Part shown: in pieces, positions 33,341 through 41,920 of the stretch
Layout of the letters: each line of letters begins with the position of its first letter
Numbering within the stretch: position 1 is the stretch's first letter
Assembly (NCBI GenBank): GCA_949284685.1
Contig: CASDWE010000002.1
Span: 722,106 to 786,105, forward strand
Source of the DNA: an uncultured bacterium
Lineage (GTDB): Bacteria > Bacillota_I > Bacilli_A > RFN20 > CAG-826
Direction: 5' to 3'
DNA: 64,000 bases
The notes under the pieces: model-generated
Databases searched by the model: none
Told to the model about the DNA's origin: nothing
The model's input: the letters and a program-made list of their open reading frames with translations, nothing else
Translations under genes and position numbers: made by a program

Positions 33341-35116
33341 ATGAAAATCGATATTCAAAAAACTCTTCCTTTACAAGAATATCCAAGAATGCAATTCCAA
33401 AGAGATTCTTATCTTAATTTTAATGGATTGTGGAAATATGCATTTAAAAAAGATGAAAATTTTTATGAAAAGTTTGATGGAGATATTCGCGTTCCATATT
33501 CACCTGAGAGTAAATATTCTCTTGTGAATAGACAATTAAAAAAAGATGAATTTTTGCATTATCAAAAGTTTTTTGTTCTTCCTGATAAATTTAATATTGG
33601 AAGGGTGTTATTAAATGTTGGTGCAATTGACCAACGTTGTAAAATTTATATTAATCGTAATCTTGCATTTCAATGGTCTTTTGGTTATATCCCCTTTTGC
33701 GTAGATATAACTCCATATTTACATTTGGATGGTGAAAATGAATTATATATTATTGTTTATGATGATGCGGATAGTGAAATTTACGCTCGTGGGAAACAAA
33801 AATATAAAAGGGGAGGAATTTGGTATACTGCAATAAGTGGCATTTATCAAACCGTGTTTTTAGAATCTGTTCCTGTTAGTTATGTTAAAAATATCAAAAT
33901 AACACCAAACTTTGATTGTAAAAGCGTTAGTTTTGAATTTTTGTGTGTCAACAATCCGAAAAATATTGTTTTAGAAATATATGAAAAAGATAAATTAAAG
34001 GGGAAAATGGTTTCTAAAAATGGGGAATCGATTACTTTTAATTTTAATACTTTCATACCATGGGATGTTGATAATCCATTTCTTTATGATATTTTAATTT
34101 ATTATAAAAACGACAAAATTAAATCATATTTTGCTATGAGAAAAATTGCCTATCAAGATTTTTCTGGATATCGGTTGTTCACTTTAAATAATTCACCAAT
34201 TTTGTTCCAAGGCGTTCTCGATCAAGGATATTATTATCCTGGAATTTACACTGTTAGAAGAGATCAAGATTTTATAAATGATATCGTATTAGCTAAAAAT
34301 TTAGGCTTTAACATGTTAAGAATGCATGCAAAAGTTGAAAGCGATAGATTTTATTATCATTGTGATCGATTAGGTATGCTCGTATGTCAAGATATGGTTA
34401 ATGGTGGAGCAAAATATAAAAAACGTTATATCTTTTTAGCACCATTTTTCAATTTTAATATCGATGATACTACTAGTAAAAATCTTGGGCGCAATAGTGA
34501 AAAATCACGTCTTCAATTTATGAAAGAAACAAAATTGACAATACAAACGTTATATAATCATCCTTCTATCGTCATGTGGACTATTTTTAATGAAGGCTGG
34601 GGACAATTTAATTCTTTGGAAATGACAAATTATGTTCGTGAATTAGATTCTACAAGATTAATAGATTCCACAAGCGGTTGGTTTGACCAAGATGCTGGCG
34701 ATTGCAATTCGAAACATGTTTATTTTAAAACTATCTCGCTTCATAACGACCATCATCGAGTTCTCTTTTTGAGTGAATTTGGTGGTTATTCCTTGAAAAT
34801 TAAAGGTCATACTTTTTCTAAAAAAAGTTTTGGATATAAACCTATGGTCGATAGTTATGAACTTAGTGATTCGATTTATAATTTATTTCTAACAGAAGTA
34901 AAAATGTCTATCTTAAAGCATGGTTTATCTGGATATGTATATACGCAGTTAAACGATGTTGAAGATGAATTAAATGGTTTTATTACATATGATAGAAAAG
35001 TAGTAAAAGTTGATGTAGAAAAAGTTAAAAGTGCAAACAAAAATATGAAAGAAACTTTTTCAAAATTTGTTTTAAATAAAATTAATCTTGAGAATAAGTG
35101 GGCGGATTTTTCTTAA
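33341..35116 (+). CDS. Glycoside hydrolase family 2 (beta-galactosidase/glucuronidase-like)
   Basis: A 591-residue cytoplasmic glycosidase. The N-terminal jelly-roll (LNFNGLWKYAF), an immunoglobulin-like middle and a TIM barrel follow the GH2 plan. RMHAKVESDRFY is the usual strand before the acid/base. The acid/base Glu lies in FNEGWGQF, where many GH2 enzymes have NEP, and the nucleophile is probably the Glu of LSEFGG. It is somewhat shorter than classical beta-galactosidases and has no signal peptide, so sugar must be imported, probably by the MFS carrier encoded convergently with a 35-base overlap. Confidence 0.85.
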   Translation: MKIDIQKTLPLQEYPRMQFQRDSYLNFNGLWKYAFKKDENFYEKFDGDIRVPYSPESKYSLVNRQLKKDEFLHYQKFFVLPDKFNIGRVLLNVGAIDQRCKIYINRNLAFQWSFGYIPFCVDITPYLHLDGENELYIIVYDDADSEIYARGKQKYKRGGIWYTAISGIYQTVFLESVPVSYVKNIKITPNFDCKSVSFEFLCVNNPKNIVLEIYEKDKLKGKMVSKNGESITFNFNTFIPWDVDNPFLYDILIYYKNDKIKSYFAMRKIAYQDFSGYRLFTLNNSPILFQGVLDQGYYYPGIYTVRRDQDFINDIVLAKNLGFNMLRMHAKVESDRFYYHCDRLGMLVCQDMVNGGAKYKKRYIFLAPFFNFNIDDTTSKNLGRNSEKSRLQFMKETKLTIQTLYNHPSIVMWTIFNEGWGQFNSLEMTNYVRELDSTRLIDSTSGWFDQDAGDCNSKHVYFKTISLHNDHHRVLFLSEFGGYSLKIKGHTFSKKSFGYKPMVDSYELSDSIYNLFLTEVKMSILKHGLSGYVYTQLNDVEDELNGFITYDRKVVKVDVEKVKSANKNMKETFSKFVLNKINLENKWADFS

Positions 35117-36506
35117 TTTCAAAATGCGCTAACGTGATAGGAATAAAAGTTAATAAAGCAATGCCGGCTGCAACAATAAACAAATAAAAATTTGGTGCGT
35201 ATCCAGTAATTTCACCTTGCTCATAAACTAAGGTAATTGGATCGCCAAGATATTGAACGATAAAATTACCAACTAATGTTCCTAAAAACATTGGTATACA
35301 AACATAAAATATCATTCTTATTCCTTCAAATTGACTCCTCATATCTTCTGGATAAAGATTTTTAATCCAAACCATTAATGCTTGATATAGACCCATATAG
35401 CCAATTCCAACGAAGAAAATGCCGATTAATATTATAGCTATTTCTCCTCCATAAGTAACTCCTGCTAATGAACCAAAAAATAAGATAAGTAATCCTAAGA
35501 TATTTGAGGCAACTGAAGCATAAAGGATAGGAATAAATTTTTGTTTATTTAAAAATCTACCAAATAAAATCACCAAAGGAACACCTAATAATAATCCACC
35601 CGCTAATAATCCGCCTGCAATAGTTTCACTAGCATCGCTACTATTAAATAAAACATTTGATAACCATTCGATAGTGGTGGAACTTCTACCATAAATAAAG
35701 TAGTTTAAAATGTGTGGAAAATAAACATTAAACGAAATGAAAAAAACCATAAACGTAAGCAAAACATATAGCAAAAGCTTATTATTTTTTAATAATTTAA
35801 AGTTGAACGGTCTTTTTAAAGAAGTAGAAAAACTTTCATTTTTTCTTGGTTTTAATGTTGGCGATTCTTTAGAAAGAAAGAAACTAACAACACCAATAAT
35901 TATTATTGCAATCCCGCTTATTAAAAACATCATAAAATAGTCTAAGACGTATCCGCCTACTTCAAGATTTGAAAAGCCAGAAATAATAGCACCGAATAGT
36001 AACGAGCCAACAATAGTGGCAATAACTGGTTGAATAGCTAAAACCGTTCCAAGACTTCCGCGGTTATTTGGATTAGTCATATCAGTAGTCCAAGTTGAAA
36101 ACCCACAATCGTTACCAGTTGAACCAAAAAATGACATTACAGCATCGGCAATAACAACTAAAACCGCGGCACCTGTAACACCTAACGCACCAACGGTAAA
36201 TTGAGTCAGTCCAAAAATAATTGTTGAAACTCCCCACATTATATATCCAATCAAAATGAAAATTCTTCTTTTCCCAATTCGATCAGAAAATGTACCCATT
36301 AAGAAAGTGGCAAACGTTGAAACAATCGCAGAAATAGTAACCATCCAAGTAATAATATTTGGATCTGGTGCAATTTTGTCGTATACGAAAGTATTAAACC
36401 ACGAATTTTCAATATTCCAAACTAATTGTCCAGCCATTCCTGCTATCCAAATTACAAGCCAAAATTTCCATCCAAGTTTATTTGATTTTATATTTACATT
36501 TTCCAT
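35082..36506 (-). CDS. MFS transporter, probably for glycosides
   Basis: A 474-residue membrane protein with about twelve hydrophobic segments. The MFS loop 2-3 signature is FSDRIGKRRIFI, with a weaker counterpart FGRFLNKQKFI in the second half. A large central hydrophilic loop precedes helix 7. Convergent position next to the GH2 enzyme suggests uptake of its substrate, but this is inference. GAGG precedes the ATG. The two coding ends overlap by 35 bases. Confidence 0.85.
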   Translation of the reverse strand: MENVNIKSNKLGWKFWLVIWIAGMAGQLVWNIENSWFNTFVYDKIAPDPNIITWMVTISAIVSTFATFLMGTFSDRIGKRRIFILIGYIMWGVSTIIFGLTQFTVGALGVTGAAVLVVIADAVMSFFGSTGNDCGFSTWTTDMTNPNNRGSLGTVLAIQPVIATIVGSLLFGAIISGFSNLEVGGYVLDYFMMFLISGIAIIIIGVVSFFLSKESPTLKPRKNESFSTSLKRPFNFKLLKNNKLLLYVLLTFMVFFISFNVYFPHILNYFIYGRSSTTIEWLSNVLFNSSDASETIAGGLLAGGLLLGVPLVILFGRFLNKQKFIPILYASVASNILGLLILFFGSLAGVTYGGEIAIILIGIFFVGIGYMGLYQALMVWIKNLYPEDMRSQFEGIRMIFYVCIPMFLGTLVGNFIVQYLGDPITLVYEQGEITGYAPNFYLFIVAAGIALLTFIPITLAHFEIKKNPPTYSQD

Positions 36507-36580
36507 ATGTTTTTCCTCATTTTTATTATATATTCTTTTCTTTATAGTGCTAAATTATTTTTGCTGTTAAAATAAAATAT

Positions 36581-37261
36581 ATGGAAGGTTTAGAAATAAC
36601 TGGATATGTATTTCTTGGTATATTTTTTTCATTTAGTGTTTTTCATCTAGTGGTTTGTTTTTTTGAAAACGAAAAATTACGAAAAATAACCAAAATATTT
36701 TGTTTGGTTTTATTAGCTATTGCTGCTTGTTTTTTAGCCTATCGTCATCCATTGATTTATGTTGGTGCTATTTTAGGTGCTGTTGGAGATTATTTTTTGT
36801 TAAAGAAAAATCATCTTTTATCTTTTGTTTTTGGCGTAATAAGTTTTTTTATCGGTCACGTTTTATATTTGACACAAATTATTTTCTTATTTGACTGGCC
36901 AAATTATGGATATGCAATATTTTATGGAAGTTTGATTATCTTTTTAATTATTTTTTCTATCGCATTATATCCAAAGACAAAATTACTAGCAGGGAAGGTA
37001 GCGTATTTAGGCAATGCTTATTATGGAATAATGTTTGTTAATTTTGTTGTAAGCATAGTTTTAGCTTGTTTGACTTCTTACCATTGGCAGTTATCATTAT
37101 TTGCAATTGGTTATGTTTTCTTTGTTATAAGCGATTCGTTTTTGTTATACACTTCTTACATTAAGGATGTAAAAAGAAGAGATTTTTATATAATGCTATC
37201 TTATCTTGTTGCACAATCACTTATTGTTTTATCACTTGTATTTATTAACATAGGTATTTAA
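36581..37261 (+). CDS. Lysoplasmalogenase-family membrane protein (YhhN/TMEM86-like)
   Basis: A 226-residue protein with about eight hydrophobic segments. The family motifs GAILGAVGDYFLL and FFIGHVLYL contain the conserved Asp and His that form the presumed active site. YhhN/TMEM86 proteins cleave the vinyl-ether bond of lysoplasmalogens; plasmalogens occur in many anaerobes, so the role is plausible. No ribosome site; TAAAAT lies 7 bases before the ATG. Confidence 0.78.
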   Translation: MEGLEITGYVFLGIFFSFSVFHLVVCFFENEKLRKITKIFCLVLLAIAACFLAYRHPLIYVGAILGAVGDYFLLKKNHLLSFVFGVISFFIGHVLYLTQIIFLFDWPNYGYAIFYGSLIIFLIIFSIALYPKTKLLAGKVAYLGNAYYGIMFVNFVVSIVLACLTSYHWQLSLFAIGYVFFVISDSFLLYTSYIKDVKRRDFYIMLSYLVAQSLIVLSLVFINIGI

Positions 37262-37271
37262 TATATTATTC

Positions 37272-38339
37272 ATGGAAAACAAAGGTTATTGTTCTCGTTG
37301 CTCTAATAAAAATGAGTTAGAAAGAATTTTTGTTGTTAATAGTAATGAAGAATATTGTACATGTCCAAATTGCCAAAAAACATTTTTAACAAAGGATGCT
37401 ATTTTAGCGTTTAAAAATAAAATCATCTCGCTTCAAAGAAAAGCAATATATACTTTTAATTTTAAAAGCAATTACACTAAAGCATATAAAATGTTTGGTA
37501 ACATTTTAAATTATGACAGCGGCAATGCAATCGGAGTATGTGGAAGAATAGAATCATTAATAATGATGTCGACATTAAGAAATGCAAAATTTAATGATGC
37601 ATACGATTTACTTGACATAGCCTTATCTTTGCAATTGAAAAAAATTAAAAATTATACATGTTTTAATGCCTTTTTTGCAAAAATTGATAAAATTTTAAAA
37701 AAATACATGTTAGTTATTAAAAAGAAATTGACAACAAAAACATATTTTTATGATAGCGATTGTCTTAAATTGTATTTAATTCGCGGTTATGAAGAACTGC
37801 GTTTGTATAAATTATTTTTAAATGGTTTTTTGTATTATAAAGAACACGGTGTAAATAAATTAAATATTGATGAAACTATCGCTTACATTGAAAAGACCAT
37901 CAAAGAAAAAACAACGCTTATTGAATCTGCGTACATTTGCGCAGATGGTTTATCATATAAATTAGTAAAAAATTATCAAAATAATAATTTTAATTTAGAA
38001 AATGATGGAATAAAAATAAATACAAAATTAAATTTAGCCAAATTAGAAACTCTTTATCCTAGTGAAAATAAAAAGGTAATAAAAGATAGGGTTTTTATGA
38101 ATAACAAACTTAAATATTCTCTTTTCATTTTAAGTTATATTGGAATATTAACTTTTATAATCGTTGGAGTAGTTTTATTAGCCTTAAGTTTTGTCTTTGA
38201 TGAATTGCTAATACCCTTTTTAAGCATATCTATTGTTTTAATAGTTCTTTGCGTTGCTTGTATTATTTCGCGTATCATCATTAAAAAAGAAATGAAAAAA
38301 ACGATTCTTAAAGATGATAGTGCTTATCAAGATAATTAA
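37272..38339 (+). CDS. Hypothetical protein with N-terminal zinc ribbon and two C-terminal membrane helices
   Basis: I do not recognise this 355-residue protein. Residues 7-36 hold CSRC and CPNC, a four-Cys zinc ribbon. About 200 helical residues follow, perhaps TPR-like (KAYKMFGNILNYDSGNAIG). Two membrane helices (about 282-305 and 312-335) and a Lys-rich tail end it, so the zinc ribbon and helical part are probably cytoplasmic. It follows the lysoplasmalogenase gene by 10 bases and overlaps rdgB by 32 bases at the 3' end. Confidence 0.65.
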   Translation: MENKGYCSRCSNKNELERIFVVNSNEEYCTCPNCQKTFLTKDAILAFKNKIISLQRKAIYTFNFKSNYTKAYKMFGNILNYDSGNAIGVCGRIESLIMMSTLRNAKFNDAYDLLDIALSLQLKKIKNYTCFNAFFAKIDKILKKYMLVIKKKLTTKTYFYDSDCLKLYLIRGYEELRLYKLFLNGFLYYKEHGVNKLNIDETIAYIEKTIKEKTTLIESAYICADGLSYKLVKNYQNNNFNLENDGIKINTKLNLAKLETLYPSENKKVIKDRVFMNNKLKYSLFILSYIGILTFIIVGVVLLALSFVFDELLIPFLSISIVLIVLCVACIISRIIIKKEMKKTILKDDSAYQDN

Positions 38340-38910
38340 TCATATTTTTTAGTGCTCTTGCACGATGTGATATTTTATTTTTAGTTTTGCTAGATAATTT
38401 GGCAAAACTGTTTTTATATCCAAACGGGACAAATATCGGATCATAACCAAAAGATTTTTCATCAATCGTATTTGGCAATGTATCAATAATTTCTCCTTTA
38501 CAAATTCCTTCAAAATAAAGCGGTTCTTTATCAAAATTTATCAAAACAATATTACAACAAAACTGCGCATTACGACTTTGATTTTCGATTTTCTTAAAAA
38601 TAGATTTAAAAGCATTATTATAACCATGATGCAATTTGGCATAACGTGATGATTTTATACCAGGAGCAAAATTCATTGATTCTATTTCTAAACCAGAATC
38701 ATCGCTCATGATTGGATAATTTGTATATTTAGCGTATACTTTGGCTTTTTTTAATGCATTTTCTTTATACGTTTTTTTATTTTCTTTAACATCAATTTCT
38801 TCTATTTTTAAATCCGACAGTGAAAGTATTTGAATAGGGTAGTTTTTTAAAATATCCTTAACTTCTTCTAATTTATGATTGTTATGTGTAGCTAATACGA
38901 TTGTTAACAT
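38308..38910 (-). CDS. rdgB: XTP/dITP diphosphatase (RdgB/HAM1)
   Basis: A 200-residue housekeeping pyrophosphatase that removes non-canonical purine nucleotides (XTP, ITP, dITP) from the pool. Motifs: ATHNNHKLEEVK at the N-terminus, SDDSGLEIE in the active site, FGYDPIF and SHRARAL for base recognition. Length is normal. Its last 32 bases overlap the convergent zinc-ribbon gene. Confidence 0.93.
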   Translation of the reverse strand: MLTIVLATHNNHKLEEVKDILKNYPIQILSLSDLKIEEIDVKENKKTYKENALKKAKVYAKYTNYPIMSDDSGLEIESMNFAPGIKSSRYAKLHHGYNNAFKSIFKKIENQSRNAQFCCNIVLINFDKEPLYFEGICKGEIIDTLPNTIDEKSFGYDPIFVPFGYKNSFAKLSSKTKNKISHRARALKNMINYLDKHYHL

Positions 38911-38919
38911 ATAAAAACA

Positions 38920-39432
38920 TTAATTTTCTTTCTTTTTGTGTGTAAACAAATTTAAATCATTAATTTCAAAGTCTAATCCAAAAATTTGTTTGCTTTGAGT
39001 TTTGCCAACTATTCCAGTTGAAAGGGTAATTGAATCAATATTGTTAAAACCTAAACTATGATATAAAGTTAATGCTTTAATATTCGATGGATTAACTTCA
39101 ATTTGCACTCTTTCTTGGCCATTATTTAATAAAATATTTTCAATTTCTTTTAAAGCAAAAGACCCAAGACCTTTTCCACGATGTTCTTTTTTAATGTATA
39201 AATATTCAATATTATTGATGTAGCCATATTTTTCATTTACATAAATAAAACCCGCTATATTGTTATCACAAGTTATCAAATATGAAAAACATTTTGGATT
39301 TAATAAGCGTCTAATATCTTCTAAAATATCAGATTTAGTAGCATCCACTAATTGTGTTTTCCAAAAGTCTTTGAGCATTATTTCTAATTCTTTTAAATCG
39401 TCTAATTCGATTTTCTTTAATTGTTTTTCCAT
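38920..39432 (-). CDS. GNAT family N-acetyltransferase
   Basis: A 170-residue acetyltransferase. The acetyl-CoA loop is EHRGKGLGSFAL after IEYLYIK, and the later helix is NIKALTLYHSLGF. ATG 39432 is chosen over 39453 because AGGAGG lies 9 bases before it. It is cotranscribed with rdgB, which starts 9 bases after its stop. Substrate unknown. Confidence 0.83.
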   Translation of the reverse strand: MEKQLKKIELDDLKELEIMLKDFWKTQLVDATKSDILEDIRRLLNPKCFSYLITCDNNIAGFIYVNEKYGYINNIEYLYIKKEHRGKGLGSFALKEIENILLNNGQERVQIEVNPSNIKALTLYHSLGFNNIDSITLSTGIVGKTQSKQIFGLDFEINDLNLFTHKKKEN

Positions 39433-39544
39433 AAAGCATAACCTCCTTAGCAACTTTAAAATATACCATAAATTAGAAAAATTTTCATTTAGTGCTTTAG
39501 GGTTTAAAAAAATACCATCGCTGGTATATTTACTTTATTTTGCA

Positions 39545-39618
39545 TGGAGCAGGTGACGAGAATCGAACTCGCATAATTAGCTTGGAAGGCTAATGTTCTA
39601 CCACTGAACTACACCTGC
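39545..39618 (-). tRNA. tRNA-Gly (anticodon TCC)
   Basis: On the minus strand the acceptor GCAGGTG (39618 to 39612) pairs with CACCTGC (39555 to 39549). The anticodon loop CTTCCAA gives TCC, the T-loop is TTCGATT, the discriminator is T and CCA is encoded (39547-39545). Confidence 0.96.
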
Positions 39619-39686
39619 ATACGTGCATTAAATAATATAACTAGACAAGAACAAAATAGCAAGAAAAATTAATAATAAAATAATAA

Positions 39687-39707
39687 AAGTGCACTTAAAA
39701 TGCACTT
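39687..39707 (-). terminator. Terminator of trxA
   Basis: AAGTGCA / TGCACTT hairpin with a 7-base loop followed, on the minus strand, by TTTATTATTTTATT. The stem begins inside the trxA stop codon. Confidence 0.8.
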
Positions 39708-40015
39708 TATTGATTAATAAATTTTAATAATTGATTTTCAGGAAGATAACCAGTACTTCTTCTTAATTCTTTACCATTTTCTAATATTACTAATGTTGGG
39801 ATTACTTGTATTGAATATTTTCTTGCGATATCTAATGCAGCATCAACATCAACTTTAATAATTTTTGCATTGGATTTATTTTCTTCATCTATTTTTTCAA
39901 GAACAGGGGATAGCATTCGGCAAGGACCACACCAAGAGGCATAAAAATCCACTAACACTAAACCATTTTGTGTTTTTTCAATAAATTCATTTAATTTTTC
40001 TACATGTTCAATCAT
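39707..40015 (-). CDS. trxA: Thioredoxin
   Basis: A 102-residue cytoplasmic thiol reductant. Active site WCGPC (Cys29, Cys32), preceded by VLVDFYAS; cis-Pro motif IPTLVIL. A strong AGGAGG precedes the ATG and a terminator follows directly, so it is a single-gene unit. It is presumably reduced by TrxB (29807). Confidence 0.95.
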   Translation of the reverse strand: MIEHVEKLNEFIEKTQNGLVLVDFYASWCGPCRMLSPVLEKIDEENKSNAKIIKVDVDAALDIARKYSIQVIPTLVILENGKELRRSTGYLPENQLLKFINQ

Positions 40016-40074
40016 AATTTTGACCTCCTTTAATTATCTTATCAATTTTTAAAATACATTAAAAACGATATGCT

Positions 40075-40965
40075 TTACAAATATCTTAAAGTAAAGATTA
40101 TAAAAATTAAAAACAAATGAAGTGGGTAATATGAATAAGTAAATATTCTAAACCAACGTCTATCATATCCACGTTTTCCATTATAAAAAATAATAAATAT
40201 TGCCGCACACATCATTATTAATTGTTCATTTGCATCCCAATACACTATCTCATTAGCAAATATTGTAAAGGAATAATAAATTAACGAGACAATAATTAAT
40301 CCACAAAAAGATAACAAATTTAAATATAAACGATATTTTAAATCGTTTTCATAAAGATTTGGTTTCAAACCATAACTTTCCATTAAAACTGGTAATAATT
40401 TATAAGACGAATAAAATACTAAAAATAACATAATTGCTAAGATGTCATATTCTGGTCTTAAAAAATAAGGCAGCCAATAAATAGTGGTATTTTGATTTTG
40501 ATATTCATATACATTAACTACAAAACCCAAAATACAATAAACAATTGGCAGTATCCCTAAAAATTTAATATATTTATTTTTATTTTCGAAAAGCCATACC
40601 ATTAAAACGCCCAAAAATAATGTTATAAAAATATTTGGCTGAAGAAGTCTTTGATTATCAGAAATTATTCCTCCAATAAATAACATTTCTAAAACAAATT
40701 CAACAACAATCAAAAACAACATAACAATAGTTAATCGTAGCAAATAATTTTTTATGTTTTTAGTTTTAAGAGCACCTTCGACGGCTAAAAAGCAAAATAA
40801 TGGTAAGGAAATTCTTCCAATAATTCTAAAAATATATCCAGTTATTTGCATAGGAGAATTATCATAAGGAGAATATTGCATTAAGAAAAATCCAATATGA
40901 TCTAAAGTCATTGTCACTATGGCAATAATTTTAAGTATAAAATTTGATAAAAATAAACTTTTCAT
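40075..40965 (-). CDS. TraX-family membrane protein
   Basis: A 296-residue membrane protein with about eight hydrophobic segments. The start LKIIAIVTMTLDHIGFFL and the next block RIIGRISLPLFCFLAVEGALKT are the two TraX signatures. TraX of F plasmids acetylates pilin; chromosomal relatives in Firmicutes are thought to acylate surface molecules. No conjugation gene is near, so a cell-surface role is more likely. It begins two bases after the CPBP gene stop, with TATAAT just upstream. Confidence 0.8.
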   Translation of the reverse strand: MKSLFLSNFILKIIAIVTMTLDHIGFFLMQYSPYDNSPMQITGYIFRIIGRISLPLFCFLAVEGALKTKNIKNYLLRLTIVMLFLIVVEFVLEMLFIGGIISDNQRLLQPNIFITLFLGVLMVWLFENKNKYIKFLGILPIVYCILGFVVNVYEYQNQNTTIYWLPYFLRPEYDILAIMLFLVFYSSYKLLPVLMESYGLKPNLYENDLKYRLYLNLLSFCGLIIVSLIYYSFTIFANEIVYWDANEQLIMMCAAIFIIFYNGKRGYDRRWFRIFTYSYYPLHLFLIFIIFTLRYL

Positions 40966-40967
40966 AA

Positions 40968-41825
40968 TTATATTCTACTAGCAATCAAGACCGATATTAA
41001 ACTTATAATATTATTCAAAACATGGGCAATAGAGGATCCTACAAATGAATAATTTTCATAAAGATAACAAAGAATTAATCCTGAAACGATATAAGATGGT
41101 AAATTTAACAATTCATCGATAATGTTGCCCGTAAACGAAAAATGAATAAATCCAAAAATTAAACTCGTCACTAAATAGGCTAACCATCTTTTGTTAAAAC
41201 GATACAAAATATTAAATAAACCAACACGATAAATAAATTCCTCAACAATTGGTCCAACGATTGCAAATATTAATAGACTAGACCATGGATATGAAAGGAC
41301 AATTTCATTTATAACTTGCTGATTTTGATTAGTTTCACTTATGATTGGAGAGATTAGCGTACTATAAACGACACTAAAACCAACCATTACCAAAAAGCCA
41401 ACAAATCCTGCAGAAATCTTTGTAAAACTCTTATATTTTCGTAAAATATCTTTTAAATATGGAAGAGATATCATAATAACAAATATAAAAACGCCTGAAT
41501 AACAAACAGCATTTATGATTAAATTTATTTTTGCTCCTGATAATAATTCGTTAATAATAGCTACACCATCTTCACTTAAACCATATTTGCTCATTAATAT
41601 TGATGAGGTAACTAACGAGCATATCAAACTAAGAATTTGCAATAACAAATAGCCACCTGCACAAAGTAAAAGTTGTCTCATCAGTGGCATCCAATCCATT
41701 TCTCTTACATACTTATATTCAGGGCGAAATGAATTATTATTATGGCATTTAGGACAACGCAATTCATATTTATCAAAATTATTTTGACAATTTGGACATA
41801 TAATTTTTTGTGGATTATTTCTCAT
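40968..41825 (-). CDS. CPBP-family intramembrane metalloprotease with N-terminal zinc ribbon
   Basis: A 285-residue protein. N-terminal zinc ribbon CPNC with CPKC (residues 10-31), then about seven to eight hydrophobic segments. The CPBP (Abi/CAAX-protease) motifs are present: EEFIYR, FGFIHF and AHVLNN, which provide Glu-Glu, His and His/Asn of the intramembrane active site. Such proteases can process prenylated or bacteriocin-like peptides or act in membrane signalling. Cotranscribed with the TraX-like gene. Confidence 0.82.
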   Translation of the reverse strand: MRNNPQKIICPNCQNNFDKYELRCPKCHNNNSFRPEYKYVREMDWMPLMRQLLLCAGGYLLLQILSLICSLVTSSILMSKYGLSEDGVAIINELLSGAKINLIINAVCYSGVFIFVIMISLPYLKDILRKYKSFTKISAGFVGFLVMVGFSVVYSTLISPIISETNQNQQVINEIVLSYPWSSLLIFAIVGPIVEEFIYRVGLFNILYRFNKRWLAYLVTSLIFGFIHFSFTGNIIDELLNLPSYIVSGLILCYLYENYSFVGSSIAHVLNNIISLISVLIASRI

Positions 41826-41920
41826 TTTTTAATATCGCTTTTCGTAAATATATTATCATTAAAAAAGACAAATATCATTGTAAAATTATCTTATTTTATT
41901 TATATTAAATAAGTAACGAT

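Noticed and set aside
40075-40965. Conjugation locus because of the TraX-like protein
   Set aside because: No relaxase, pilin or type IV secretion gene is near. Chromosomal TraX-like proteins occur without conjugation.
40968-41825. Abortive infection protein because CPBP is sometimes annotated as Abi
   Set aside because: The motifs are those of an intramembrane metalloprotease, and the place is among housekeeping genes; no defence context.
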